From the NCBI RefSeq assembly GCF_000970025.1, contig NZ_CP009528.1, positions 4,327,168 to 4,391,167 on the forward strand: DNA of 64,000 bases, written 5' to 3'. Below the pieces are notes generated by a model. It did no database searches. It saw only the letters and a program-made list of their open reading frames with translations, and was not told the origin of the DNA. Every line of letters starts with the position of its first letter. The first letter of the stretch is position 1. This stretch comes from Methanosarcina barkeri MS (GTDB lineage Archaea; Halobacteriota; Methanosarcinia; Methanosarcinales; Methanosarcinaceae). Positions 1 through 9,635 of this stretch are shown one piece after another. A program made the position numbers and the translations under genes.

Positions 1-41
1 GAAAGGAGCAAACATATGAATGGGGAGACAAAAAAAAGTTA

Positions 42-2081
42 TTGTTTCTTAGTATAATTTTTGTTTGTATAATTGTAAGTATAACCCTTACTCTATCAAA
101 GACATCCTGTACAACAGTTTATGTTGCTACCAACGGGAGTGGAGACTTTAACTGTAATGGAAGTGACGATCAGGTAGAGATAAACAAAGCTCTTGCATAT
201 GTTGCAGAAAACCCAAAATTCACAACCGTTCATCTGAAAGGCCCCAGTACATACATCATCTCGGACAGTATTTTAATTGGAAACAACACTATTCTCGAGG
301 GAGATACGACAGCTGTAATTAAACTTGAAGATAAAGCAGGTTGGCCTCTAGAAAAACCTATGATTACGCAAATGGACAGTGCTGGAAATCATGATATTAC
401 TATAAGGGGATTTGAGATTGACGGAAATCACGACAAAAATAATGAAAAGAATAGGGGGAAAGGATATCACAACCTGATCAATGTCCTTAATTGCGAGAAT
501 ATACAGGTTCACGATATGTATATGCATGACAGCCATGGCGATGGGTTTAAAGTCGTAAAATGTTCAGGTGTTAAGTTTTACAATAACCGAGTATACAAGT
601 TAGGGCATGACGTCCTCTACGCTATCTATTCTTCGAATATAGAGGCCTGGAATAATAAAATAACGTGCAGAACGAATAGCGGTTTGAGAATTTACAATAC
701 AAACCATGTAAAATTCTATAACAATATAATTAACTCAGAAGGAGAGGGCGGGGCAGGAATTGAAATCCAGAAAATTGGCCCGTCAACTGTGATGAATGAT
801 ATTGAAATCTACGATAATCTGCTATATGAGACGAACGCAGCAGGTATATGGATTACAGGCTACGGGGCCGGGTATTCAAAAGATTCTGCAAAAGACATAT
901 TCATACACCATAATAAATTTTATAAAACCGGTACTAACGAGGGTGCGGACTGGGCAGGGGGCATAGTGCTTAATGGTTTCCAAAATACCTTGATAGAGGA
1001 CAATAAATTCGATGGATGCTATGGAGCTGCTATTGCCCATAAACAGGTCAGTAATGAATTTTCGGCCCCAGGTTCAGGCTATACAACTATCGTGAGAAAT
1101 AATATAATAATTAATACACAGTCCAGTCCTGCAGCTGGGGAAGGATATGCTGTATACAACCAGCTAAAAAATACTCATTCCTTTATCCTGGAAAACAATT
1201 GTCTTTCAGGCAACGCCGGTGGGAACTATATGAGTGCAAATTCTACCTCAGACATTGAAGCTGACTCAGAACTTGCAGCAAAGTTGAACACCAACGAGAC
1301 TTTGGGTAAGGACTTTCCCTGGAGTGAAGCTATGTCTACTGGACCACAGACGCCTTATGAGATAAATGAAAGCAAAGTCCAGACCGAACAGGAAGAAAGC
1401 TTCGAGTTGAGCCTTAAAAAAGCTTTTTCAGAGTTTAGAAAGTTCCTGAAAAAATTATTATTAAATATTTCGATGCAATTTGATAAGGCAGAAAACCTCA
1501 AGGTTGCTTTACCTTTCATTATTTCTGACAATCGGCTGAGAGAAGAAGCCCCAAATACCACTTTTAGTGATAGTGAATATATCGATGTCGGAAAAAAATC
1601 CGATGGAGGCATTTACAGAGGTATTATAATCTTTGAGCTGAGTTCACTTAATCATACTGACCAGGTTGAAGAGGCCACTCTATCTTTATTCTGGTACTAC
1701 CCGGAGAACCAAATAAGATCAAAGGATACTATACTGGAAGTATACAGACCTATGAAATGGTGCAGAGAACATGTTACCTGGCAGCAGAGGGAATCTAATG
1801 ACCCCTGGAAAAACTCTGGAGGGGACTGGTATGACAGGAATGGGGTCTTCCAGGGAAACACCCCATATGCCACGATAACTATCAGTGGAGACGAGAACCC
1901 TGATAACCGCTACTACGATCTGGATGTAACAGAACTTGTGCAGGAATATATAAGTGGAAAGTATGAGAATACAGGTTTCCTTATAAAGGCTCGTGAGGAA
2001 GATGAAAACTATATAGCGTTCTACAGTTCTAACTGGCAAAATAAAAGTCAGAGACCCAAACTCACTATAGAGTATATCTGA
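42..2081 (+). CDS. Secreted β-helix protein with DNRLRE (disaggregatase-related) domain
   Basis: Residues 1-20 are hydrophobic and look like a signal peptide. Residues about 25-390 carry short Asn-rich turns (IEIYDNLLYE, VKFYNNIINS) typical of PbH1 parallel β-helix repeats of polysaccharide-degrading enzymes. From about residue 496 a DNRLREEAP start, a GGDWYDRNG turn and an RYYDLDVTEL end mark a DNRLRE/CBM96-type domain, the family named after Methanosarcina disaggregatase. An export role acting on surface polysaccharide is inferred. It resembles the proteins at 21958 and 25852. The start is uncertain: 42 is a TTG without a ribosome site, and the frame stays open to the window edge. An ATG at 16 has a strong AAAGGAG upstream but lies in another frame, separated by an A8 run at 30-37. 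One more A, or -1 slippage, would give a signal peptide starting MNGETKKKLLF. Confidence 0.82.
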   Translation: MFLSIIFVCIIVSITLTLSKTSCTTVYVATNGSGDFNCNGSDDQVEINKALAYVAENPKFTTVHLKGPSTYIISDSILIGNNTILEGDTTAVIKLEDKAGWPLEKPMITQMDSAGNHDITIRGFEIDGNHDKNNEKNRGKGYHNLINVLNCENIQVHDMYMHDSHGDGFKVVKCSGVKFYNNRVYKLGHDVLYAIYSSNIEAWNNKITCRTNSGLRIYNTNHVKFYNNIINSEGEGGAGIEIQKIGPSTVMNDIEIYDNLLYETNAAGIWITGYGAGYSKDSAKDIFIHHNKFYKTGTNEGADWAGGIVLNGFQNTLIEDNKFDGCYGAAIAHKQVSNEFSAPGSGYTTIVRNNIIINTQSSPAAGEGYAVYNQLKNTHSFILENNCLSGNAGGNYMSANSTSDIEADSELAAKLNTNETLGKDFPWSEAMSTGPQTPYEINESKVQTEQEESFELSLKKAFSEFRKFLKKLLLNISMQFDKAENLKVALPFIISDNRLREEAPNTTFSDSEYIDVGKKSDGGIYRGIIIFELSSLNHTDQVEEATLSLFWYYPENQIRSKDTILEVYRPMKWCREHVTWQQRESNDPWKNSGGDWYDRNGVFQGNTPYATITISGDENPDNRYYDLDVTELVQEYISGKYENTGFLIKAREEDENYIAFYSSNWQNKSQRPKLTIEYI

Positions 2082-2492
2082 ATGTCGATAAAGTTAGTCT
2101 GGAAATAGTTTGATTCATGAAGAAAAAAGCAACGTTTAGATATAAATAAAGAAGTATTTAATTTTTAATGCTACACTTCGTACATCTAGGATTACATTGG
2201 GGGTTACCTTTAGTGTTTGGGATTTCCATACCCCAACTGAGGGTTCTGGTAGATCCGAAATATCTCTTTATTGGAATCTCCTGCCTAACTTAATAGACAA
2301 AACAATAGGGAAATCGGGCAGTGTCTCGGATTTACTGTAAAATTGAAGCAAAGTTTTTGAATACTATGAAGAAATTGACCTCCAGAGAGAGATTTTCTAT
2401 TCAATAACTTTTTGAGATTTGTGATTTTACCGAAAAATCGGTACACTGTCATTCAAAAAGGAATGTATGAAAAAGGAAATTAAAACAAAAAA
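2082..2492. other. Intergenic, no gene seen
   Basis: No coding frame or RNA gene is recognisable between the converging β-helix and glycosyltransferase genes. The stretch is AT-rich and ends at the hairpin at 2493-2514. Confidence 0.6.
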
Positions 2493-2514
2493 TCCGGAAG
2501 AATAATCTTCCGGA
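2493..2514 (-). terminator. Hairpin terminator after the GT2 gene
   Basis: TCCGGAAGA and TCTTCCGGA form a perfect 9-bp stem with a 4-nt loop. On the minus strand it is followed by a T run. It lies 3 bp past the stop codon of the minus-strand glycosyltransferase at 2517. Confidence 0.8.
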
Positions 2515-2516
2515 CT

Positions 2517-4118
2517 TTAACGAGCAAGTCCTACTCTTTCATTCATTTTCTTCTCGACCTGCATATCGAAAAGCATTCCGAAAAGGAGCATCTGAAGCCC
2601 CATGCCCAGTACAAGGAAACCAAGCAGAGGATAGTAGGAAGGAAGAGGATTTTGCAACAAGACCTGCAAAAAGCCCCAAAATCCTAAAATAACACCCACA
2701 GGCAAGGCAACCATTCCAAGGAAATAAAATAGTACAAGTGGATGGAAGTCCAGCACCGTATATTTGACCCTCAGTCTCCATAGAAAACCTCTAAAGATCA
2801 TAGGAGCTACTTTGCGAATAAACTTGCCGTAGTGAATCTTCGATCTCTCTCTACCATACCGGGCGGGCATTACCACATCTATCACTCTCATTCCAAAGGC
2901 ATTAAGCTTGATCAACAGATCGTTACAATAGCCATAATAAGGATAGACTGAGTCTAAATCGATGACCTCCAGGGCCTGCCTGGAAATAGCTGTATATCCA
3001 TTTTGAGGGTCCATAACCTGCCAATAACCGCTGCCTATTTTTGTAATAAAGCTGAGGAGAAGATTTCCAAGAGATCTCCATTTGCTCATTCCGGCCCTAA
3101 AATTATCAGTGAGTAATCTGTTGCCTTTTGTATAATCAGCTCTTCCTTCAATGATTGGAAAAATCAACCTGGGAAGTTGAATAGGATCCATCTGATTATC
3201 TCCGGCCATAACCGCAACAATGTCCATCTCGTCTTTCAGGGCAAGTTTATACCCGTCAATTATTCCTGCACCTACCCCTTTGTTTACTTCATGGAGCAAA
3301 TAGACGATTCTGGGGTCTCCGAACTTTTTTACAATTTCTCCTGTCCGATCTATACTACCATCATCGATTACGTAAATTCGGTCCACATATTCAGGGATAC
3401 CACTTAGAGTATCACCTATAAGCAACTCCTCATTATAAGCAGGCACAACAACTCCAATACGCGTGCTCTCAAGCTTCCTGAATATAGGATCCACATCAAA
3501 ACTCAGATAGTTAACCTTGAGTCCTTCGGTTTTCGCTGCAGAAAGCAAAGACTTTAAAGTTAAATGCTGCCCACTTGAACTGATTTTCTGCATTGAATCC
3601 GCAGCTATTGCAAGAAAGCCTATTTTTTCCTTAAAAGTACTTTTTCCATTAAAGAGCATTACTGTTTCCTGCTCACAAGAAATGCGACAGGGCCACGAAC
3701 CCACAGATAGGTCAAATCCGTGTCTTAAAGGCTCAAGGACATGAGAAAGCAAATCCATATCCTGTATGCATTCCGGATAGATAAGAACCACAAGTTCAGA
3801 ATCAAGAGATGCCTTGTAGAGGACATCAAGTAATGCCTCCTCCCCACTGGAAACAGGAACAACTCGTGCCCCTCCCAAAGCAGCTACTTCCATAGTTCGA
3901 TCGGTAGAGCCTTCATCAAGAACGAGTACACGGTCCGCGTAACTTGCCGCAATCAAGACTTTGCTTCCAATTGAAGTTTCCTCGTTCTGAGCTGGAATTA
4001 AGACGGTAAATTCATGCCTGAGCAACCTATCGGGAAGTTGAGATGACGAAGATACTATGCTAATAGGATCAGAGATTAGAGAATTAAGACCAAGAGTAAG
4101 GGCTGAAAACAAACCCAA
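2517..4118 (-). CDS. Membrane glycosyltransferase with two GT2 domains
   Basis: Two family-2 glycosyltransferase (DPM1/ALG5-like) modules lie in tandem. The first (about residues 35-180) has FTVLIPAQNEE and LDEGSTDRT but then weakens. The second (about 222-400) is complete, with VVVPAYNEE, VIDDGSIDRT and a GDNQMDP acceptor-site motif. The last 70 residues form two membrane segments. The protein probably transfers a sugar from a nucleotide donor to a lipid carrier or glycan at the inner membrane face. The first module may be structural or regulatory, since no clear catalytic aspartates follow its DEGSTD motif. The start is TTG at 4118 or TTG at 4112, both close to a GGGGTGGA element. It converges with the β-helix gene at 42. 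Confidence 0.85.
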   Translation of the reverse strand: MGLFSALTLGLNSLISDPISIVSSSSQLPDRLLRHEFTVLIPAQNEETSIGSKVLIAASYADRVLVLDEGSTDRTMEVAALGGARVVPVSSGEEALLDVLYKASLDSELVVLIYPECIQDMDLLSHVLEPLRHGFDLSVGSWPCRISCEQETVMLFNGKSTFKEKIGFLAIAADSMQKISSSGQHLTLKSLLSAAKTEGLKVNYLSFDVDPIFRKLESTRIGVVVPAYNEELLIGDTLSGIPEYVDRIYVIDDGSIDRTGEIVKKFGDPRIVYLLHEVNKGVGAGIIDGYKLALKDEMDIVAVMAGDNQMDPIQLPRLIFPIIEGRADYTKGNRLLTDNFRAGMSKWRSLGNLLLSFITKIGSGYWQVMDPQNGYTAISRQALEVIDLDSVYPYYGYCNDLLIKLNAFGMRVIDVVMPARYGRERSKIHYGKFIRKVAPMIFRGFLWRLRVKYTVLDFHPLVLFYFLGMVALPVGVILGFWGFLQVLLQNPLPSYYPLLGFLVLGMGLQMLLFGMLFDMQVEKKMNERVGLAR

Positions 4119-5346
4119 TCCACCCCCTTATACATATGCATATGCTATAACCCCCTTTATCTGTATAAGTGGAAAAATATTAAAGGCTATCATACTAAAA
4201 ATTGTTGTAGTAATATATATATAAGGTTAACATTTAACAAAGATATTCGCGTAAAAATATTAATAAGGAAAAATTATCCTTACAAATGATCTCTATGAAC
4301 AAAAATAAAAGAAATTAATTGACTGGCTAAGACCTCCTCATACAATCAATAGTAGACAAACCGTAATTTATATAAGTAAAAAGATATAAAAATATAAAAA
4401 TATATGATTTATTCATATAAATAGTAGATTTATAGACAAATTGAGCAAATTTTTACTGAACTGGTTTTTTAAATAGAATATTTTTCTATTTTTTTGAAAA
4501 AATGATTTTGAAGATGTAAGACTAACGAAAATAAAATCGAAGAATGATTCAAATAGAAAAGAACAAAGCTTGCCACTGAAATAATTATTGAAATAAGCAT
4601 TAATGTATTGTTAAGGCAATTTCACAAGTCTAGCAAGGGTTTGAAGTGTATTGAGAGAGATAATTTCATACGGTATAAAGGTGTTTGATGCTTCCCTGCA
4701 AACTATAATTCCTAATATCGGATAAGCCGAAACTTAGTGAGCAACTTTCTAGAAGGCAGCTACCAGAAATACTAAGGATGGAAGATACTGAACAACTCAA
4801 ATATCAGCAGGCAAAATGAGCAAAATAGTACAATAGTGAGAAAAACTAGAAAAAATATTAGTTAGATGCCAAAACATACATCACAATAATTTTTATGTAT
4901 CAAGAGGCAAACATTACATAATAATGATGACTGAAGAACCTTTACATATCGACACGGCGATAAAATATTTCTGATTATTCCGTTATTAGTATGGCAAATC
5001 TAATAATTAATAGAATAATTTATCTTTTTTTAGATAACTAAAATGAAACATTTTTTATAAAAGATGACAGAATATGGAAAAACCTGTACTGGAGAGATAG
5101 AAGACAAAATATTATAACAGTTAGGATTTGAAAGATATAAGATATCTGTGAAAAATATATATTCGGGGTTTCCGTGGGGACGAGATTGATATGACAGAAT
5201 CATCGAGATAGGTTCCTAAATAAAAATAACAAAAATAGAGTGGACCAAATATTTAATAAAGTTAAAGATCCAAGAAGTATGGTTAAGGGGGATACTTTGA
5301 TCAAAAAAGTGAAACAAGACAAAGAGCTGTGGTAGCTGTTTACAAA
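4119..5346. other. Long AT-rich intergenic region, probably decayed sequence
   Basis: About 1.2 kb without a credible coding frame. A weak in-frame stretch near 5300 may be the ruined front of the deacetylase remnant that follows. No transposase fragment was recognised. Confidence 0.5.
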
Positions 5347-5732
5347 AATGCGGGTCTCAGCTATGATTCCACTTTCGGATACCATGATTGTTTCAGGTTC
5401 AGGAATGGAATGCACCATCCTTTCAGTCCATATAACCTTAACACAAGAAAAAAATTGATATCCTTGAAATCTCACTGAGCATAATGGATACCACTCTTTT
5501 CAACCAGATGCATCTCTACTTCAATCAAGTATGGAAGCTTATGGAAAAACTCATTGATACAGTTGAATTTCATAGAGGCGTACTTGCGGTTCTCTGGCAA
5601 TACATATATGCAAGGGGATTCCTGGAATTTTACAAAAAATTTTTCAGTGCTGCACTGAAAAGGTTGCCTGGAACATCGGGAACTGAAGTATACAGATGGT
5701 GGAAGAATAATATAGAAGTTAAAGCAGGCTGA
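5347..5732 (+). pseudogene. Remnant of a polysaccharide deacetylase gene
   Basis: Translation gives NAGLSYDSTFGY, then FRNGMHHPFSPYNLNT, then after a frameshift in an A run near 5452 ILEISLSIMDTTLF and finally GTEVYRWW. These match in order the C-terminal half of the deacetylase at 12972 (SYDSTFG, FRNGMCHPFSPYNLNT, ILEIPLVVMDTALF, GEEIYRWW). The N-terminal half, with the metal-binding residues, is missing. The similarity is also clear at DNA level, so this is a decayed second copy and not a separate gene. Confidence 0.88.
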
Positions 5733-5839
5733 AATGAGAAAGGAAAAGGACATGAAAGGGGAGAAAAAGTCCGTAAAAAGTCATTTGGAATTACAACAAA
5801 GAATATTTTGTGTTGAAAAAATAAGTTATAAAAATTATT

Positions 5840-7792
5840 ATGTTGTGGGGTTGTATGGAAACTGCAAAAGGGTACGTGGAGAGAGTTACAACAAATCTTG
5901 ATGTGATTCTCAGCGTCATGGGATTCGGTTTAGGATTATTAATTATCTCTTTGTACTACATCATCGACCTGAACCAGAAAGATATTGGAATTGCCATTCT
6001 TTCCTCCTGTTTGATCTACTTTATATTTAGAAATAAATTTAAGAGTGAGACCGCAATATCTTCCCGAGAAGACAAATTTAAAAGTATACTGGAAATCTCG
6101 TTTTATCTCATTTTTCTGGCATGCGTTTTCATATATAGCACAAATCTGTACTACAGACCGATATCTTCCTTTATATTGATATGTATCCTTGCAGCCATTA
6201 TCGCCTCCCAGATTCTTTATGTTAGAGAAGGAGACGGAGTTACCTCTTTATTATTGCAGATATTCCTGCTATCAATTCTTATCAGAGTTGGAATTTTTTA
6301 TAATTTTCCAAGTCTAATGGGATATGATGCTTATTTCCATGCCAGTATGGCAAGGGCAATTACTGATACCGGATTTGTTGCTCCGATTGAAACAAGCAGT
6401 AAGTACTTCTACTACCCACTTTTTCATATTTTTGTTTCAATTATTCAGGTAATGAGCGAAACCGACATCAAAGACGCAATATTTTATTCCATAGGGTTTG
6501 CCAGTGTTTTCAGTACTGTAGGCATTTATCTAATAGGAAAGAAACTTGAAGGCGTTCAAATGGGGCTGCTGGCAACTTTACTGATAAACTTAAATAATCA
6601 TAATATCGTCGCAGGCATTACGAATATAACTCCTGGTTCTCTTGTTCTTTGCTATTTTATATTCATTATATACGCGATCTTTAGCGAGAAACAGAGCTTG
6701 AGGTATACAGGATTTATCCTGTTAATTACTGTTCTAATGGTTCTGACCCATCAGTTGACAACTTTTGTGGTATTTCTTTCTTTAGTCTCAATTTGTGCAG
6801 GCAAATATCTGCACAATCATGTATACAAAAGTCTTTTCGCGAAAACAAACAATTTTAATTATATCCTCTTCTTTGTTATTAGTTTACAAACATACTGGAT
6901 GTTTACGTATGTTAACTCAAATACCTCGTTTCTTGAAATGGTTCTCAGTCCTCTAATGGATGTCCTTCAAATCGGATCAAGCTACTCAAGTGCTGAACTT
7001 ATTATGGGTCCCTTAAATAATCAGGAAACACTGGAAACGCTCTTACTCCATATAAGCTATCTTGCTCTACCTTTTTTCGCAATAGGAGGGGTATTAGCAT
7101 GGCTTTCTCGCGAAAATATCAAAAAAGTCAATAAGTTTTCTATTGCTTTAGTTGTTATAATACTGTACGGTCTTGCCTATGGAATTCCTTTACTTGGAAT
7201 GAGGAATTTCCTTACAAGCCGATGGTTCCCACTGATAGCAGTGTTCCTGGTACTTGTATCCGCCTCATATATGTTGAAATTGGTAAGTCTCCTTGACTCA
7301 AAAAAAGCAAAGATCCCTGTGATGTTCACAATTATTCTTCTATTTTCGTTTGTAATGGTTACAACCCCAGGCATAAATAAAGACAACCCACTTGTGGCAA
7401 AGGACACAACCGTAAGAAACCAGTTTAAAAGTATTGAAATCGAGGCCATTAAAACAGTAACCGTAAAGTGCTCTGGTAATATTTTGATGGATTCCCCATA
7501 TGACAGTTGTCTTTTTTACAGGGACAGAGCATATGATACCAGGAACGCAACATATTTTAACATTCAGCATATACAGACTGGAGAGATTGATGGCGATCCT
7601 ACGATTTTGCTGAGAAAATCAACTGTTAAAGAACCTATCTCTATCAATGATCCTGAACGCTATGGAATAAATATTATCCAGACATTGCCAGAGGGATTTT
7701 TCAACAGATTCAACGCACATGATTATGCCCGAGTATATGATAACGACGAGGTATTTGCTTACACAAAGGAAGGAAAAACGACCCGAAACTGA
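5840..7792 (+). CDS. Multi-spanning membrane protein, GT-C glycosyltransferase-like
   Basis: A 650-residue protein with about 12 hydrophobic segments over residues 15-510 and a C-terminal soluble tail of about 120 residues. A loop after the early membrane segments reads MGYDAYFHASMARAI, resembling the acidic first-loop motif of GT-C enzymes that use lipid-linked sugars (PMT, STT3 and ArnT-like). A lipid-dependent glycosyl or glycan transferase is the best guess, supported by the flippase directly downstream. The family cannot be named with certainty. An alternative start at ATG 5855 lies just after a GGGG element and may be the real one. The 85-bp spacing to the flippase suggests co-transcription. 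Confidence 0.75.
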   Translation: MLWGCMETAKGYVERVTTNLDVILSVMGFGLGLLIISLYYIIDLNQKDIGIAILSSCLIYFIFRNKFKSETAISSREDKFKSILEISFYLIFLACVFIYSTNLYYRPISSFILICILAAIIASQILYVREGDGVTSLLLQIFLLSILIRVGIFYNFPSLMGYDAYFHASMARAITDTGFVAPIETSSKYFYYPLFHIFVSIIQVMSETDIKDAIFYSIGFASVFSTVGIYLIGKKLEGVQMGLLATLLINLNNHNIVAGITNITPGSLVLCYFIFIIYAIFSEKQSLRYTGFILLITVLMVLTHQLTTFVVFLSLVSICAGKYLHNHVYKSLFAKTNNFNYILFFVISLQTYWMFTYVNSNTSFLEMVLSPLMDVLQIGSSYSSAELIMGPLNNQETLETLLLHISYLALPFFAIGGVLAWLSRENIKKVNKFSIALVVIILYGLAYGIPLLGMRNFLTSRWFPLIAVFLVLVSASYMLKLVSLLDSKKAKIPVMFTIILLFSFVMVTTPGINKDNPLVAKDTTVRNQFKSIEIEAIKTVTVKCSGNILMDSPYDSCLFYRDRAYDTRNATYFNIQHIQTGEIDGDPTILLRKSTVKEPISINDPERYGINIIQTLPEGFFNRFNAHDYARVYDNDEVFAYTKEGKTTRN

Positions 7793-7876
7793 GAACCCAA
7801 GATAATCTTCGTTACTTATTGCGGAATGGAAAAAAGCCCACATGCTGGGATTTATGTTTTAAAGTTGGAAATAATT

Positions 7877-9349
7877 ATGTCAAACTTTATCGGTAATGTG
7901 TTAAAACTTGTATCAGGAAGTGTTGCTGCACAGATTCTGGGTATACTTCTTGTACCAATAGTCACTAGGATTTACAGCCCTGACGATATGGGAGTCTTTC
8001 AGCTTTTTGTGGCAGTATCAGGCATACTGGTAATTTTCTCTACTTTTTCATATCAGTTTGCTATTATGTTACCAAAATCCGAAGAGGATTCCGCAAATGT
8101 GTTTTTCCTTTCCTCTATTTTAGTCACTTTTATATCCATACTCATAGCTGTAGCAGTGATAATCTTTCCAGAGGATATTGAGCATATTATTGAGTATATA
8201 TTTCATACGAAAGGATCCTCAAAATATTTAATATATCTTCCTGCAATAGTATTCTTCAATGGCCTTTTTTTCGTGCAGAATTACTGGCTTTCAAGAAAAC
8301 TACGTTTTGGAGTTATTGCAGGATCCAGAGTGTTAAATGCTTTATCGGCCAAAGTGCTTCAGTTAATTCCTTTCTGGACTGCATCGCCTTTGGGTCTAAT
8401 AGTAGGTTATACCCTTGGATATGGACTTGCAGACCTTTCCATGCTCAGAGGTGTAAAAGAAGACTTTAAGGTCTTCAGGAAAATATCAGTTAAAAAAATG
8501 AAAGAAATGGCGATTGAATATAAAAATTTTCCTTTATTTAGTTCATGGTCTACACTTGCAAATACGATTTCTCCACAGGTGCCTACCTTCTTGCTCGCAT
8601 ATTTTTACAGCACAAGCGTTGTTGGATATTTTTCACTTGCAAATCAAGTAGTAAATATGCCCATGGGACTTGTTGGAACCGCTATACAACAGGTTTTCTT
8701 CCAGAAAATCAGTGAGGTGAAAAATGGGAATTCGAGCGGCGATATGAAAGCTATTGTAAGCGAAGTTTACAAAAAGCTAATTTTAATAGGAATATTCCCT
8801 ATGATACTCCTGTTAATTCTGGGAGAAGAAATATTTACGTTTGCTTTTGGAAAAAACTGGTATGTAGCAGGCACTTATGTAAAAATCCTTGTGCCATTCA
8901 TATTCCTTGTTTTCCTTGCCTTGCCTATTTCAACTCTCTACAGTATATTTGAAAAGCAAAAAGTCTGGTTTACTTACAGTACGGCTCTTTTAATCTCAAG
9001 GTTCGTAGCACTTGCTATAGGAGGAATTTATGCAAAAAGTGCTGAGTTTTCCCTTTGCTTGTTTAGCTTCACAGGAGTTATATTTGCTCTATGGAATAAT
9101 GCATATTTGCTTAATCTTGTAGGGATCAGTAAAAGGAAAAGTTTGGAAATTCTAATTAAATATACAGCAATTGGGGCAGTTATCTCAATCCCAGTGATTC
9201 TACTAGAAATGCTCTCTGCAAATTTTTATATCATTATACTTACAGCTATTATCATGACCCCTATCTATTATGGGATCGCTCTTCGTGACGATCCTACATT
9301 CAAGAAGATATTTTCAGCCTTTCTCGTGAATATAAAAAATAGAACCTGA
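7877..9349 (+). CDS. Polysaccharide flippase (Wzx/MATE-like)
   Basis: A protein of about 490 residues with 12-14 hydrophobic segments. The opening SGSVAAQILGILLVPIVTRI, followed by YSPDDMGVFQLF, is characteristic of the Polysacc_synt/Wzx family, which moves lipid-linked glycan units across the membrane. The frame opens at 7826, but the ATG at 7877 is preferred because flippases start just before the first membrane helix and the 17 extra residues are not hydrophobic. It follows the GT-C-like gene and is probably in its operon. A second flippase of the same superfamily is at 19707. Confidence 0.88.
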   Translation: MSNFIGNVLKLVSGSVAAQILGILLVPIVTRIYSPDDMGVFQLFVAVSGILVIFSTFSYQFAIMLPKSEEDSANVFFLSSILVTFISILIAVAVIIFPEDIEHIIEYIFHTKGSSKYLIYLPAIVFFNGLFFVQNYWLSRKLRFGVIAGSRVLNALSAKVLQLIPFWTASPLGLIVGYTLGYGLADLSMLRGVKEDFKVFRKISVKKMKEMAIEYKNFPLFSSWSTLANTISPQVPTFLLAYFYSTSVVGYFSLANQVVNMPMGLVGTAIQQVFFQKISEVKNGNSSGDMKAIVSEVYKKLILIGIFPMILLLILGEEIFTFAFGKNWYVAGTYVKILVPFIFLVFLALPISTLYSIFEKQKVWFTYSTALLISRFVALAIGGIYAKSAEFSLCLFSFTGVIFALWNNAYLLNLVGISKRKSLEILIKYTAIGAVISIPVILLEMLSANFYIIILTAIIMTPIYYGIALRDDPTFKKIFSAFLVNIKNRT

Positions 9350-9591
9350 AAGGGTTTAATTTCCTATTTAGAAAAAAACTTATTGAAAGTTGATCTCTTA
9401 AGAATCCCATTTATAGAGAGAAAGTAGAGTTTCAGTCAGGAATAAAAAAGGCTCTTCGTTATTTTGTGTGGATATCTTCATAATATTCTTATAAAAACCA
9501 ATGAGGTCCTGAATTGAGAATCATCTTATCCATACATAATGGCAAAGAGCCAAAAAAGGAAAGACCACTAAAAAACAATGAAAAAATAATT

Positions 9592-9606
9592 TCGGGATTT
9601 TCCCGA
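9592..9606 (-). terminator. Short hairpin terminator
   Basis: TCGGGA-TTT-TCCCGA is a perfect 6-bp stem. On the minus strand it is followed by an A/T tract ending in TTTTTT. It sits 30 bp beyond the stop codon of the minus-strand gene at 9636. The 9350-9635 gap holds nothing else. Confidence 0.6.
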
Positions 9607-9635
9607 CTTTTATATTTTTAAAATTTCGGTTTTTG

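Noticed and set aside
5484-5732. An 82-codon intact gene
   Set aside because: It is the second half of the deacetylase remnant in a shifted frame, with no start site of its own.
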